A program made the translations under genes and the position numbers. Below the pieces are notes generated by a model, which ran no database searches, was not told the DNA's origin, and saw only the letters and a list, made by a program, of their open reading frames with translations. Shown one piece after another: positions 40,909-50,214 of a stretch of DNA of 64,000 nt (the stretch's first letter is position 1; each line of letters opens with the position of its first letter). Source of the DNA: AP-15 sp963703745 (GTDB lineage Bacteria > Pseudomonadota > Alphaproteobacteria > ATCC43930 > CGMCC-115725); assembly GCA_963703745.1 (NCBI GenBank), contig CAVPFL010000007.1:434001-498000 (forward strand). The letters are read 5' to 3'.

Positions 40909-42152
40909 TCAACGCGGCCGGCTCATGTAGTCATAAGCGGAGAGGACATGGCATTTGACGACGTGAAAGAACTCGTCGACGCTACCCATGCCGGTCGGTG
41001 ACGGGCCATAGACGATCGCAGGTATGTCCTTATAGCGCCAGAGCCGCGCGTCGGTGCCGCCGAAGCTGACGATCGGGGTCGGGTCGATGCCGGCGATTTC
41101 CTTGGCATTGGCGCGCACCAGCTGCGCCATCTCAGTGTCTGGCGGGCACCAGCCCGGCGGATTGTAGTTGACCTGGCGATAGGTGACCTCCGGGTAGAGC
41201 GCGATGATCTTGTCGACCTCGGCAAGGATTTGCAGGGCGTCGAGCCCGATCGGCAGCCGGATGTCGACCTCGAAGGTGCAATCGGACGCGACCATGTTGA
41301 TCTTGAGGCCGCCGCGTACGACGCCCGGATTGACCGTGACCCGTCGCGTGATCCTGGATGCGCCCGCGCCCTGGGCCCGGTCGATGGCCGCGGCGGCCTG
41401 GTCGAGCGCGGCGGCGAGGTTGCTGGCCTCCGGCGCCGGGATATCCTCCAGCCTTTCGAGCGCGCCGATGATCTTCGCCGCGATCGCGGTGGCACTCTTG
41501 CTGGCATGCGTATAGGCGCCATGCGCGCCCTTGGTGCGCACGGTGAATTCGAGCCATAGCGGGCCCTTTTCGCCAAAGCGCAAGGTCCACGGGCTGCTCG
41601 GTTCGCCATTGAGACAGATGTCGCCAAACATCTCCGGGTGGTACTCGGACAGGTAGCGGGCGCCGTAGGGTCCGAAGGTCTCTTCGTCCGACACCGTCGA
41701 CAACGTCAGCCGGCCGTGCAGCTCGTCGCGCAACTCGCGCAGATACAAAGCAGGTACAAAAAGGTGAAGATCGAAGCGGTCGTGCCGCATTTCATGTCGC
41801 ACGCGCCGCGCCCATAGATGCGGCCGTCTGCCAATTCGGCGCCCCACGGGTCGTGCGCCCAGCCGGCGCCATCGCCCACCCGGAAGCAATCGATATGGCC
41901 GTTGAGTGCCAAGTGACGCCCGGGTTTCCCGGCTTCGAACGTCGCCACGATGTTCGGCAACACCTCGTTGGGCGCGATCACCCGATATTGGGCGCCATGC
42001 TGCTCCAGGAATTGACGGATATGGCCTGCCGCCGCCCGCGTGTCGCCCGGCGGGTTTGGGCTCGGACAACGGATGAAGCCGCGCAAGAAATCGACCAGCA
42101 CCTCGCGGTCGCTCTCGATCCGCTGCAACAATTCTGCCTTGCGGCCTTCCAT
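40909..42152 (-). pseudogene. M20-family metallopeptidase/deacylase, frameshifted by an 11-bp duplication
   Basis: ATG 42152 starts MEGRKAELLQRIESDREVLV, with metal ligands in LALNGHIDCF and GRGACDMKCG. The second half, in another frame, gives RELRDELHGRLTLSTVSDEE (catalytic Glu pair), FTVRTKGAHGAYTHASKSAT and IVSFGGTDARLWRYKDIPAI. Removing one copy of an 11-bp tandem duplication at 41739-41760 restores FTFLYLRELRDEL and a single frame of about 410 codons. The family hydrolyses N-acyl or peptide bonds (ArgE/DapE type) in the cytoplasm. Everything else is intact, so the break is recent or is a strain-specific slip. The last codons abut the repeat. Confidence 0.88.
41739..41760. repeat. 11-bp tandem near-duplication
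   Basis: GCAGATACAAA and GCAGGTACAAA stand side by side with one difference. The extra eleven bases shift the frame of the M20 gene. Slippage or unequal crossover of this unit would switch the gene on or off. Confidence 0.9.
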
Positions 42153-42390
42153 GTCCCGTTCTCCGGTCGCGTTTACTCGTGATCGCCCTCAAATAGTCAT
42201 ATTAGCATCGTATTATTTCAGCAATATACCCTCACGAGCGATTGGCCGCTGTGGAAACATAGCAGATGCTCACCAGCCGTCCATCGGCGCAACCATAACG
42301 AGAGTGTTTGCTGCTGATTTGCTGCAGATGCAGCAATCAGAAATATTCAACTCAATGCAAAATTGTACCCCAATTCTCTGGCGCCCCACC

Positions 42391-43881
42391 TCAGCGCATC
42401 GTCGGCATGACGTATTCGGCACCGGCGCGGATGCCGGCGGGCCAGCGCGCGGTCATCGTCTTCAGGCGCGTATAGAAACGCACGCCCTCGGGACCGTGCA
42501 CCGCCATGTCGCCGAACAAGGAGCGCTTCCAGCCGCCAAAGCTGTGGAAGGCCATCGGCACCGGGATCGGCACGTTGATGCCGACCATGCCGATCTGGAT
42601 GCGGTTCGAAAACTCGCGCGCCGCATCGCCATCGCGGGTGAAGATCGCCACCCCGTTGCCGTATTCGTGGTCGTTGACGAGCTTTGTGGCGCTGTCGAAA
42701 TCCGGGCTGCGTACGACCGACAGCACTGGGCCAAAGATCTCCTCCTTGTAGATCCGCATCTCCGGCTTCACCTCGTCGAACAGGCAGCCACCGAGAAAGA
42801 ACCCGTTCTCGTAGCCCTGCAATTTGAGACCGCGGCCGTCGACGACGAGTTTGGCCCCCTCCTGCATGCCGAGATCGACGTAGGACCGCACCCGGTCGAG
42901 ATGCTGACGGGTGACCAGCGGACCCATTTCCGCCTCGGCATCGGTGCCGGGTCCGATTTTCAAGGCCCGAACGCGCGGCACCAGCTTGTCCATCAACCTG
43001 TCGCCGACCCCACCGACCGCGACCGCGACCGACACCGCCATGCATCGCTCGCCGGCCGAGCCGTAGGCTGCACCCATCAACGCATCGGTCGCTTGATCCA
43101 GATCGGCGTCCGGCATCACCACCATGTGGTTCTTGGCGCCGCCCAACGCCTGCACGCGCTTACCGCTCTGCGCAGCTGTCGCGTATATGTACTGGGCGAT
43201 CGCGGTCGATCCGACAAAGCTGACCGCCGCGACCTCCGGGTGCCGGAGGAGCGCGTCGACCGCCTCCTTGTCGCCGTTGACGACGTTGAACACGCCAGGT
43301 GGCAGACCAGCCTCGGTCAGCAATTCGGCAATCCGCAGTCCGGGCGATGGGTCGCGCTCCGACGGCTTCAGCACAAAGGTGTTGCCGCAGGCCAGCGCCA
43401 CCGGGAACATCCACATCGGCACCATTGCCGGAAAATTGAACGGGGTGATCCCGACGCAGACACCGAGCGGCTGGCGCACCGACCAGCTGTCGATGCCTCG
43501 GCCAACCTGCTCGGTGAATTCGCCCTTCAAGAGATGCGGGATGCCGCACGCGAATTCGACGACCTCGCTGCCCCGCACCACCTCGCCCGCGGCGTCGGAC
43601 AGCACCTTGCCATGCTCCTCGCTGATCAATCGGGCGAGAGCGCCGGCTTCGCGGTCGAGGAGTTCGCGAAACTTGAACAGGATGCGCGCGCGGGTCAGCG
43701 GCGGTGTCGCCGCCCAGGCCGGAAAGGCGGCGGCGGCTGCGCGCACCGCCCGGTCGACCTCGCCGGGGCCGGCGAATGCGACCCGACCGGTCCGTTCGCC
43801 GGTCGCCGGGTTGTAGACGTCGCCGGAGCGCCCGTTCGTTCCGTCGACACGCTTGCCGTCGATGTAGTGTTGGATGTCGCT
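42391..43881 (-). CDS. mmsA: CoA-acylating methylmalonate-semialdehyde dehydrogenase
   Basis: ATG 43881 gives a 496-residue aldehyde dehydrogenase. The start MSDIQHYIDGKRVDG, the substrate-tunnel ITPFNFPAMVPMWM, VSFVGSTAIAQYIYATA, QALGGAKNHMVVMPDAD and the catalytic Cys281 in GSAGERCMAVSV are typical of MmsA, which converts methylmalonate or malonate semialdehyde with NAD and CoA to propionyl- or acetyl-CoA in valine and inositol catabolism. The longer open frame upstream is not supported. A duplicate of the last third lies at 38.5-39.0 kb. It is transcribed alone, after a 114-base gap. Confidence 0.95.
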   Translation of the reverse strand, partial: SDIQHYIDGKRVDGTNGRSGDVYNPATGERTGRVAFAGPGEVDRAVRAAAAAFPAWAATPPLTRARILFKFRELLDREAGALARLISEEHGKVLSDAAGEVVRGSEVVEFACGIPHLLKGEFTEQVGRGIDSWSVRQPLGVCVGITPFNFPAMVPMWMFPVALACGNTFVLKPSERDPSPGLRIAELLTEAGLPPGVFNVVNGDKEAVDALLRHPEVAAVSFVGSTAIAQYIYATAAQSGKRVQALGGAKNHMVVMPDADLDQATDALMGAAYGSAGERCMAVSVAVAVGGVGDRLMDKLVPRVRALKIGPGTDAEAEMGPLVTRQHLDRVRSYVDLGMQEGAKLVVDGRGLKLQGYENGFFLGGCLFDEVKPEMRIYKEEIFGPVLSVVRSPDFDSATKLVNDHEYGNGVAIFTRDGDAAREFSNRIQIGMVGINVPIPVPMAFHSFGGWKRSLFGDMAVHGPEGVRFYTRLKTMTARWPAGIRAGAEYVMPTMR

Positions 43882-43995
43882 CATGGGGATAAACCCGCTT
43901 GCCGATATGTCGGATGATCGCATCATAAGTCCGCCGCCGGGTCGGGGGCAGAGGATTTTCGCCGCGCGATACCCGCCCGACGGAAAAGGGGTTCG

Positions 43996-44799
43996 ATGAC
44001 GTTCATCTTCGGCAAGCTCGTTTGGGCATTACTGCAGCCTGGCAACCTGCTGCTGCTGTGCCTCCTCGCGGGCGTCTTCCTCCTGCTCCGTGGACGCCGG
44101 CGCGGCGAACTACTGGTCGTCCTCTCGGCAATTGGTTTTCTATTACTCGCCGTGGCACCGATTGGCCCCGCCATGATGCTGGTTCTCGAACAGCGGTTTC
44201 CGCGTCCGCCCAAGCTGCCCGACAGGATCAACGGAATTCTCGTGCTCGGCGGCGCTGTCGATCCGAGGATCTCGCTCGCTTATAGCGAGACGGTATTCAA
44301 CGGCTCGGTTGCCCGAGTGCTCGCCGGCGTGACACTGGCCCGCCATCATCCCGAGGCGAAGCTGGCGTTGGTTGGTGGCGAGGGCGAGTTGTTTCCGGTC
44401 GGATTTGCCGAGTTGCGCGCGACGTCGGGCTTTGTGCTCGAAGAAGGGATCCCCGAGACGCGAATCATCGTCGAAGAGCGCTCGCGCAGCACCCATGAGA
44501 ACGCGGTCTTCGCCAAGGAGCTGATCCGGCCGGGCCGCAGTGAGAGCTGGATACTGGTGACTTCGGCGTTTCACATGCCGCGCGCGGTCGCGGCGTTTCG
44601 CGCCGTGGACTGGCCGGTGATCCCCTACCCGGTCGACTTCAAGGTCGACCCGGCAACGGGGCTGCGGCCCAATTTCAACCTGCTCGACGGGCTCAGCACA
44701 GGTACGATTGCCGGCAAGGAGTGGGCGGGACTCGTCGGCTACCGGCTGCGCGGCTGGACCGAGGAGCTGTTCCCTGCCCCGCCGGCAGACCCAAGATAA
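43996..44799 (+). CDS. YdcF-family (DUF218) membrane protein
   Basis: The 267-residue protein has two N-terminal membrane segments (FIFGKLVWALLQPGNLLLLC and LLVVLSAIGFLLLAVAPIG) and a DUF218 domain on the far side: INGILVLGGAVDPRISLAYS, EAKLALVGGEGELFP, RIIVEERSRSTHENAVFAKE and WILVTSAFHMPRAVAAFR. The family (ElyC/SanA/YdcF) acts in envelope or peptidoglycan-precursor homeostasis. Length is normal for the long form with two helices. It has no close operon partner; the gap to mmsA is divergent. Confidence 0.88.
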   Translation: MTFIFGKLVWALLQPGNLLLLCLLAGVFLLLRGRRRGELLVVLSAIGFLLLAVAPIGPAMMLVLEQRFPRPPKLPDRINGILVLGGAVDPRISLAYSETVFNGSVARVLAGVTLARHHPEAKLALVGGEGELFPVGFAELRATSGFVLEEGIPETRIIVEERSRSTHENAVFAKELIRPGRSESWILVTSAFHMPRAVAAFRAVDWPVIPYPVDFKVDPATGLRPNFNLLDGLSTGTIAGKEWAGLVGYRLRGWTEELFPAPPADPR

Positions 44800-44802
44800 A
44801 GT

Positions 44803-44889
44803 TTAGAGGCCGCTAAACGCGCTGTACGCGGAAAATACGCTCCACGCGACGAACACCATCACCCCTGTCCAGTAAACCACACGGTACAT
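44803..44889 (-). CDS. Candidate 28-residue membrane peptide
   Basis: ATG 44889 follows GGGGGA at five-base spacing and codes MYRVVYWTGVMVFVAW and SVFSAYSAFSGL before TAA. The peptide is one hydrophobic helix with a short basic start, the layout of small regulatory membrane proteins. It lies in the gap after the YdcF gene on the other strand. A good ribosome-binding site and a clean start support translation; I know no family. Confidence 0.4.
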   Translation of the reverse strand: MYRVVYWTGVMVFVAWSVFSAYSAFSGL

Positions 44890-44992
44890 CGCAATCCCCC
44901 GGCATGCGACCGGGCCCCGTCACCATATGCCTTGAGACATCTTATGCGTTGGCCGATGACTTCCTCCCCACCGCCAACTTTTGGCAGGCCAC

Positions 44993-45913
44993 ATGTTCGA
45001 GCTCGTCTTTCTCGGCACCGCCGCGGCGGTGCCTTCCGCTGAAAGGGCTTTGCCGGCGTTGCTGATCGCCCGCGGGCCGTCTCGGTTCCTGGTCGATTGC
45101 GGCGAGGGGACGCAGCGCCAGCTGATGCGCGGCCAACTCGGATTTCGCGGGCTAGGCCACGTGCTGCTGACCCACCTGCATCTGGATCATGTGGCCGGGC
45201 TGGCGGGGTTTCTTGCTACACGCCAGCTCTACCAGCTCGAAGGCGCGGTCGAGATCATCGGCAGCCGCGAGACCGTTGCCTTCGCACGCCGTTATCTTTG
45301 CGCCACGATCGGGCCCGGGCGGGCGGCCGGTTATCGATTGCGCGCCGTCTCCCCCGGCATGATATTGTCCCGACCGAGGTGGCATCTCACCGCTTTTCCG
45401 GTGGCGCATCGCGGCACAGAGAGCCTCGGTTACCTGTTCGAAGAAGAAACCCGCCGCGCGCTGCTCCCCGACCGGCTAGACGCTCTCGGCGTGCCTGAGG
45501 GCCCGGAGCGCGCGGCACTAGCCCGCGGTAATCCGGTCGTGCTCGCCGACGGCCGCCCCGTCACCCCCGAGATGGTTCAAGGTCCGAGCGTTGCCGGCGC
45601 CAAGCTCGCCATTATCGGCGATGCCGAGGAGGTTGTTTCGTTGGTCGAGCCGGTGCGCCGTGCTGATGCATTGGTGGTCGAGGCGACTTTTCTCGAGCGT
45701 GATGCGGGCCTGGCTCGCGCGCGCGGGCATTTGACTGCTGCCGCGGCCGCCGGGCTCGCACGCGAGGCCGAGGCCGGCGAATTGCTGCTCACCCACATTT
45801 CCGGCCGTTACAAATCCGAGGAGATCCTAGCGGAAGCCGGCCGCCTTTTCCCGATGGTCCGGGTCGCCGCCGATTTCGACCGCGTCTCGGTGACTTCTCG
45901 CGTCAGTTCTTGA
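44993..45913 (+). CDS. rnz: Ribonuclease Z-like MBL-fold hydrolase
   Basis: From ATG 44993 the protein has 306 residues. It opens MFELVFLGTAAAVPSAERAL, with the zinc motif HLHLDH at 61-66, VDCGEGTQRQLMRGQLGF (exosite and motif I region), FPVAHRGTESLGYLF, LAIIGDAEEV and the late LLLTHISGRYK. This is the RNase Z layout, which trims tRNA 3' ends in the cytoplasm. The length and HST-like loop suit a bacterial RNase Z. A TTG 12 bases upstream is a possible alternative start. The following CobW gene starts 95 bases later. Confidence 0.88.
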   Translation: MFELVFLGTAAAVPSAERALPALLIARGPSRFLVDCGEGTQRQLMRGQLGFRGLGHVLLTHLHLDHVAGLAGFLATRQLYQLEGAVEIIGSRETVAFARRYLCATIGPGRAAGYRLRAVSPGMILSRPRWHLTAFPVAHRGTESLGYLFEEETRRALLPDRLDALGVPEGPERAALARGNPVVLADGRPVTPEMVQGPSVAGAKLAIIGDAEEVVSLVEPVRRADALVVEATFLERDAGLARARGHLTAAAAAGLAREAEAGELLLTHISGRYKSEEILAEAGRLFPMVRVAADFDRVSVTSRVSS

Positions 45914-46008
45914 ACATGCCCTCCTTCAGGACCAGGCGATCATGAAACAAAAGAGCCGCGAGGCAGCGGGTTATATCGCTCGGTCGCATGGTGTGTCATA
46001 TCACCAGC

Positions 46009-47070
46009 ATGAGCTCGAACGAACGCGCGTCCTTGATCCCGGTAACCCTGCTGACGGGTTTTCTCGGCAGCGGCAAAACGACCGTACTCAATCACGTGCT
46101 GAAAGAGCCCGGCATGGCCGCGACGGCGGTCATCGTCAACGAATTCGGCGAGATCGGTCTCGACCATCTCCTCGTCGAGCGGTCGAGCGAGGATGTCGTA
46201 TTGCTCAACAGTGGCTGCCTGTGCTGCACGGTGCGCAATGACATCGTCGATACGCTGACCAACCTGTTCGTCGACCGGGTCAAGGGCAAGGTCCCCTTCT
46301 TCACCCGCGTCGCGATCGAGACGACCGGCCTTGCCGATCCCGCGCCGATCCTGCACACCTTGATGACCGAGCCGATCGTCGCGGCGCGCTATATGCTCGA
46401 CGGTGTCGTGACGACGGTCGACGCGGTCAACGGGGCCGGCACACTTGACCGGCAGCCCGAGGCGGTAAAGCAGGCGGCGGTGGCGGACCGCCTGCTGTTG
46501 ACCAAGACCGATCTCGCCGAGCCGGAGGCGCGGCAAGCGTTCGAGGCCCGGCTCGCCCTGCTCAATCCGAGCGCCCCGGTCATCCCGGTGGCGCAAGGAG
46601 CCGTCGATCCGGCGCTGCTGTTCGATCTCGGCTTCTTCGACCCGGCGACCAAGAGTGTCGATGTGCGGCGTTGGCTGCGCGACGAGGCCTTTGCGAACGG
46701 TCACCGACACGAGCACGACGACGACCATCTCGACCCCAATCGCCACGATGACCGGATCCGCGCCTTCTGCATCACCCGTGAGCAGCCGATCTCCTGGGGG
46801 GTGCTGTCCGGTTGGCTCGACGGGTTAGCGACGATGCGGGGCGACGATCTCTTGCGGTTCAAGGCGATCGTGGCGCTGAGCGACCGTCCCGACGAGCCGG
46901 TGGTATTGCACGGGGTGCAGCACCTCTTTCACCCGCCGGTGCTGCTCCCGCAATGGCCGAGCGAGGACCATCGCACCCGCATGGTGTTCATCACCCGCGA
47001 CCTGCCCAAAGAGGCGATCGAAGCAACGTTGACGGCGTTCGAAAAGGCCGTCGAAGAGCCCCCACCCTAA
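46009..47070 (+). CDS. CobW/P47K-family metal-chaperone GTPase
   Basis: From ATG 46009 the protein has 353 residues; an in-frame ATG 21 bases upstream is possible. Walker A is GFLGSGKTT (from residue 17), followed by IVNEFGEIGLDH and the metal-binding CxCC in NSGCLCCTVR (Cys70, Cys72, Cys73), GLADPAPIL, and LLLTKTDLAE as the GTP base motif. A histidine-rich loop (HRHEHDDDHLDPNRHDD) is typical of zinc-handling members. The C-terminal CobW_C domain has ISWGVLSGWLDG. It probably delivers zinc (or cobalt) to target enzymes. I found no convincing Zur site upstream. Confidence 0.92.
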   Translation: MSSNERASLIPVTLLTGFLGSGKTTVLNHVLKEPGMAATAVIVNEFGEIGLDHLLVERSSEDVVLLNSGCLCCTVRNDIVDTLTNLFVDRVKGKVPFFTRVAIETTGLADPAPILHTLMTEPIVAARYMLDGVVTTVDAVNGAGTLDRQPEAVKQAAVADRLLLTKTDLAEPEARQAFEARLALLNPSAPVIPVAQGAVDPALLFDLGFFDPATKSVDVRRWLRDEAFANGHRHEHDDDHLDPNRHDDRIRAFCITREQPISWGVLSGWLDGLATMRGDDLLRFKAIVALSDRPDEPVVLHGVQHLFHPPVLLPQWPSEDHRTRMVFITRDLPKEAIEATLTAFEKAVEEPPP

Positions 47071-47106
47071 CCCTCCCCCGCGAGCGGGGGAGGGAAGGGA
47101 GGGGGC
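47061..47106. repeat. GC-rich palindromic repeat overlapping two gene ends
   Basis: CCCTCCCCCGC/GCGGGGGAGGG around GA form a strong hairpin in the overlap of the converging CobW and ABC-F genes. The repeat supplies the final codons of the ABC-F gene (PPPFPPPLAGEG), so it landed inside a coding end. Confidence 0.85.
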
Positions 47107-48974
47107 CGCGCCTCCCGTTCGATCGCCTCGGCCGCGGCGAGCCACTCGGTTTCGGCGTGCTCGATCTGTCGGACGAGATCGGCGCGGCGCTTCAGCGCCT
47201 CGCCGGGCGAGAGGCCATTGGGTTTCCCGGCGGCCAAGACCCGGTCGAGCGCGTCGCGCTCTTTGGTCAGTCGCGCCACCTCCTGTTCGGCCCGACGAGC
47301 CTGCTGGCGCAGCGGGTCGAGCTCGCGCCGCCTTTCGGCCGCCAGGCGCCGCGCCTCGCGGCGAATGTTAGACCCGTTCGAGCCAGCGCCCTCCGCCGCA
47401 TCGCCGCGCTCGAGCACGAGCCGCCGGTAGTCTTCGAGATCCCCCTCGAAAGGCCGCACCGTACCTCCGGCGACCAGCCACAGCCGGTCGGCGATCAGCT
47501 CGATCAGGTGCTCGTCATGGCTGACCAGCACGACGGCACCCGGGAACTCGTTGATCGCCTGCACCAGCACCTCTCGGCTCTCAATGTCGAGGTGGTTGGT
47601 CGGCTCGTCGAGGATCAACAGAGCGGGTGCCGCATGGGTGATCAGCGCCAGGTTTAACCGCGCGCGCTCGCCGCCGGAGAGGTCGGCGACCGGCACAAAG
47701 GCCTTCTCCTGGCCGAAGCCAAAGCTGCCGAGCCGGGTGCGCACCACCTCGGGCGATGCATTCGGCATCAGCTCGGCGAGATGGTCGTAAGCCGAGGCTT
47801 CGGGGCGCATCTCCTCGATCTGGTGCTGCGCGAAGAAACCGCAGGCAAGCTTCGGCGAGCGGGTGATCTCGCCGCCGAACGGGGCGAGGCGGCCGGCGAG
47901 CAGGCGGGCCAAGGTGGTCTTGCCATTGCCGTTGGCGCCGATCAGCGCCACCCGCTCGTCGGGATCGAGCCGCAGGTCGAGCTTCGACAATACCGGCCTG
48001 CCTGGAACATAACCGGTGCTGACCCGGTTAAGTGAGATGAGCGGCGGGCGCAAATGCGGCGGGTCCGGAAAGCGGATTTTCGGCGGCGGCTCCATGGTGG
48101 AGAGGGTGATCGGCTCTAGCCGGGCCAATGCCTTGAGCCGGCTCTGCGCCTGGCGGGCTTTCGAAGCCTTGTAGCGAAAGCGGTCGACAAAGGCCTGCAT
48201 GCGCTGGCGCTCGGCGGCCTGGCGCCGCGCCATGACCTCGAGCCGCCGCGCCGCCTCGGTCCTGGCCCGCATATAGGCATCGAAGCCGCCGGAATAGAGG
48301 GTGAGCTTTCCGCGGTCGAGGTGCAGCGTTAAGGTCGTCGCGGCGTTGAGGAAATGGCGGTCGTGGCTGACCAGGATCCAGGTTCGTCGGTAGTTGCGCA
48401 AAAAACCTTCGAGCCACAAGGCGGCTTCGAGGTCGAGGTGGTTGGTTGGCTCGTCGAGCAGCAACAGATCGGGCTCGGCGAACAGGATCGCAGCGAGCGC
48501 CACCCGCATCCGCCAGCCGCCCGACAGATCGCCGACCGGCGCGTGCTGCGCGCGCTCGTCGAGCCCGAGCCCGGCGAGGATGCGTGCCGCCCGGCTGGGT
48601 GCGGAATGCGCGTTGATCTCGACGAGCCGCGTCTCGATCTCGGCGGCGCGCAATGGCTCCGGCCCAGCCTCCCGCTCGGCCAGCAGGTGCCTCCGCTCAC
48701 GATCGGCGGCGAGCACGGTTTCGAGCGGGCTCGCCTCTCCGCTGGGCGCTTCCTGGGCGAGAAAGCCGATGCGGTAGCCGCGCGGCAATTCGATCGTCCC
48801 GTCATCGGGCTGCAGGACGCCGCGGATCAGGTCGAGCAGGGTCGATTTGCCGGCGCCGTTGCGGCCGACCAGCCCGACCTTGGCTCCTTCGTAAATTTGG
48901 GCATGCGCATTGTCGAGCAGCCGGCGCCCTGTGCGCCCGCCGACACGGTATGTCACCTCGGAGAGGGTCAGCAT
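47067..48974 (-). CDS. ABC-F family ATPase
   Basis: The 635-residue protein has two ABC domains and no membrane part. The first has Walker A GRNGAGKST, the signature LSGGWRMR and LLLLDEPTNHLD; the second has GANGNGKTT, LSGGERARL and LLILDEPTNHLD. The linker carries the arm and the basic RFRYKASKARQAQSR. A C-terminal coiled coil (AERRRELDPLRQQARRAEQE) follows. ABC-F proteins act on the ribosome, in quality control or antibiotic protection. The last dozen residues come from a palindromic repeat, not from the family. Its start is divergent to DUF72, 36 bases apart. Confidence 0.93.
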   Translation of the reverse strand: MLTLSEVTYRVGGRTGRRLLDNAHAQIYEGAKVGLVGRNGAGKSTLLDLIRGVLQPDDGTIELPRGYRIGFLAQEAPSGEASPLETVLAADRERRHLLAEREAGPEPLRAAEIETRLVEINAHSAPSRAARILAGLGLDERAQHAPVGDLSGGWRMRVALAAILFAEPDLLLLDEPTNHLDLEAALWLEGFLRNYRRTWILVSHDRHFLNAATTLTLHLDRGKLTLYSGGFDAYMRARTEAARRLEVMARRQAAERQRMQAFVDRFRYKASKARQAQSRLKALARLEPITLSTMEPPPKIRFPDPPHLRPPLISLNRVSTGYVPGRPVLSKLDLRLDPDERVALIGANGNGKTTLARLLAGRLAPFGGEITRSPKLACGFFAQHQIEEMRPEASAYDHLAELMPNASPEVVRTRLGSFGFGQEKAFVPVADLSGGERARLNLALITHAAPALLILDEPTNHLDIESREVLVQAINEFPGAVVLVSHDEHLIELIADRLWLVAGGTVRPFEGDLEDYRRLVLERGDAAEGAGSNGSNIRREARRLAAERRRELDPLRQQARRAEQEVARLTKERDALDRVLAAGKPNGLSPGEALKRRADLVRQIEHAETEWLAAAEAIEREARPPPFPPPLAGEG

Positions 48975-49009
48975 CGCGGTCTTGTAGCACGCCTTTGCGG
49001 AGCCAGACG

Positions 49010-49954
49010 ATGAGCGCCAGCGGGATCGTGCAAATCGGCATCTCCGGCTGGACCTACGCTCCGTGGCGCGGCAACTTCTACCCGCCCGGTCTCTTGCACG
49101 CTGATGAGCTGTCCTATGCCAGCCAGCAGGTCGACACGATCGAGATCAACGGCACGTTTTACGGGCAACGTCCCGACGCGTTTGCGCGGTGGTATGACGA
49201 GACCCCGGAGGACTTTGTGTTCGCGGTCAAGGGGCCGCGCTTTATCACCCACATCCGGCGCCTGCGCGAGGTCGAGACACCGCTCGCCAATTTCTTCGCT
49301 TCGGGCGTCTTGCGGCTCGAAGAGAAGCTCGGCCCGGTGCTGTGGCAATTCCCGGCGAGCTTTCGCTTCTCGGCCGAGCGCCTTGACCATTTCTTTGCGC
49401 TTCTGCCGCGCGACACCGAAGCCGCCGCTGCCCTCGCCGAGCATCGCAGCGACTGGCTCGCCGACCGCTCCTGGACCAAGACCGCGCAACGCCGCGAATT
49501 GCGCCACTCGATCGAGATCCGCCACGAGAGCTTTCTCGACCCGGCTTTTGTCGCATTGTTGCGCCGGCATCGGGTGGCGCTGGTCTTTGCCAACTCGGTG
49601 GCGTGGCCCTATGCCGAGGATGTGACCGCCGATTTCGTCTATCTGCGCCTGCACGGCTCCGAGGAGCTCTATGCCAGCGGCTATTCCGACGAGGCGCTCG
49701 ACCATTTTGCCACGCGCATCAAGTTGTGGGCTGCCGGGCTCGAACCCAACGACGCCCGCCGGGCCGCTCCCGATGCTGACCCTCTGGCCCAAATCCCCCG
49801 TGCCGTTTATGCCTATTTCGACAACGACGCGAAGGTCCGCGCTCCGGTCGATGCGCGCTCGCTGCGTGCGCGGGTGGCGCAATTACCCGGTCAGACTGGG
49901 AAAATTCCCGGAAAAAATCGAAATCCGGACGCAAAACGCACGAACTCATTTTAG
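49010..49954 (+). CDS. DUF72 family protein
   Basis: ATG 49010 gives 314 residues and matches the family start (MSASGIVQIGISGWTYAPWRG); the much longer open frame upstream is antisense to the ABC-F gene. DUF72 motifs are NFYPPGLLHADELSYASQQV, EINGTFYGQRP, FVFAVKGPRFITHIRRL, LGPVLWQFPASFRF, HSIEIRHESFLDP and FVYLRLHG. It is a TIM-barrel protein of unknown activity, possibly related to nucleotide or nucleic-acid handling. The C-terminal 25 residues are basic and outside the domain. It may share a control region with ABC-F. Confidence 0.93.
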   Translation: MSASGIVQIGISGWTYAPWRGNFYPPGLLHADELSYASQQVDTIEINGTFYGQRPDAFARWYDETPEDFVFAVKGPRFITHIRRLREVETPLANFFASGVLRLEEKLGPVLWQFPASFRFSAERLDHFFALLPRDTEAAAALAEHRSDWLADRSWTKTAQRRELRHSIEIRHESFLDPAFVALLRRHRVALVFANSVAWPYAEDVTADFVYLRLHGSEELYASGYSDEALDHFATRIKLWAAGLEPNDARRAAPDADPLAQIPRAVYAYFDNDAKVRAPVDARSLRARVAQLPGQTGKIPGKNRNPDAKRTNSF

Positions 49955-50001
49955 AAAGACCATTATTATCAATAACCAATGGACCGCGGCCGAGTTGGTC
50001 A

Positions 50002-50062
50002 AACCGGGAAATCATGCGCTGCGAAACCGGGAACCAAAACGCCTAACCGGGAAATAACCGGG
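50002..50062 (+). repeat. Phased AACCGGGAA direct repeats
   Basis: AACCGGGAA occurs at 50002, 50025 and 50045, and AACCGGG at 50056, about two, two and one helical turns apart. The stretch lies 150 bases before the first aldolase-like gene and is absent before the second copy. It looks like an activator-binding array. Confidence 0.5.
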
Positions 50063-50214
50063 TATTGTTAACCCTTTCCATTTTCGGGCTGCGAGGACGC
50101 TTTAAAGTCCGTCGTTATGGTGCGCTTCGTTTGTGACGCCAGGATGGCGGAGTTGCTTTTTGGTGCCGGCTGGGCAAGCCTCAGCAAGCGCTCCGTAACC
50201 TGGGAGAACCCGCC

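Noticed and set aside
45914..46008. Zur-type operator before the CobW gene
   Set aside because: The inverted repeats here are too weak to call.
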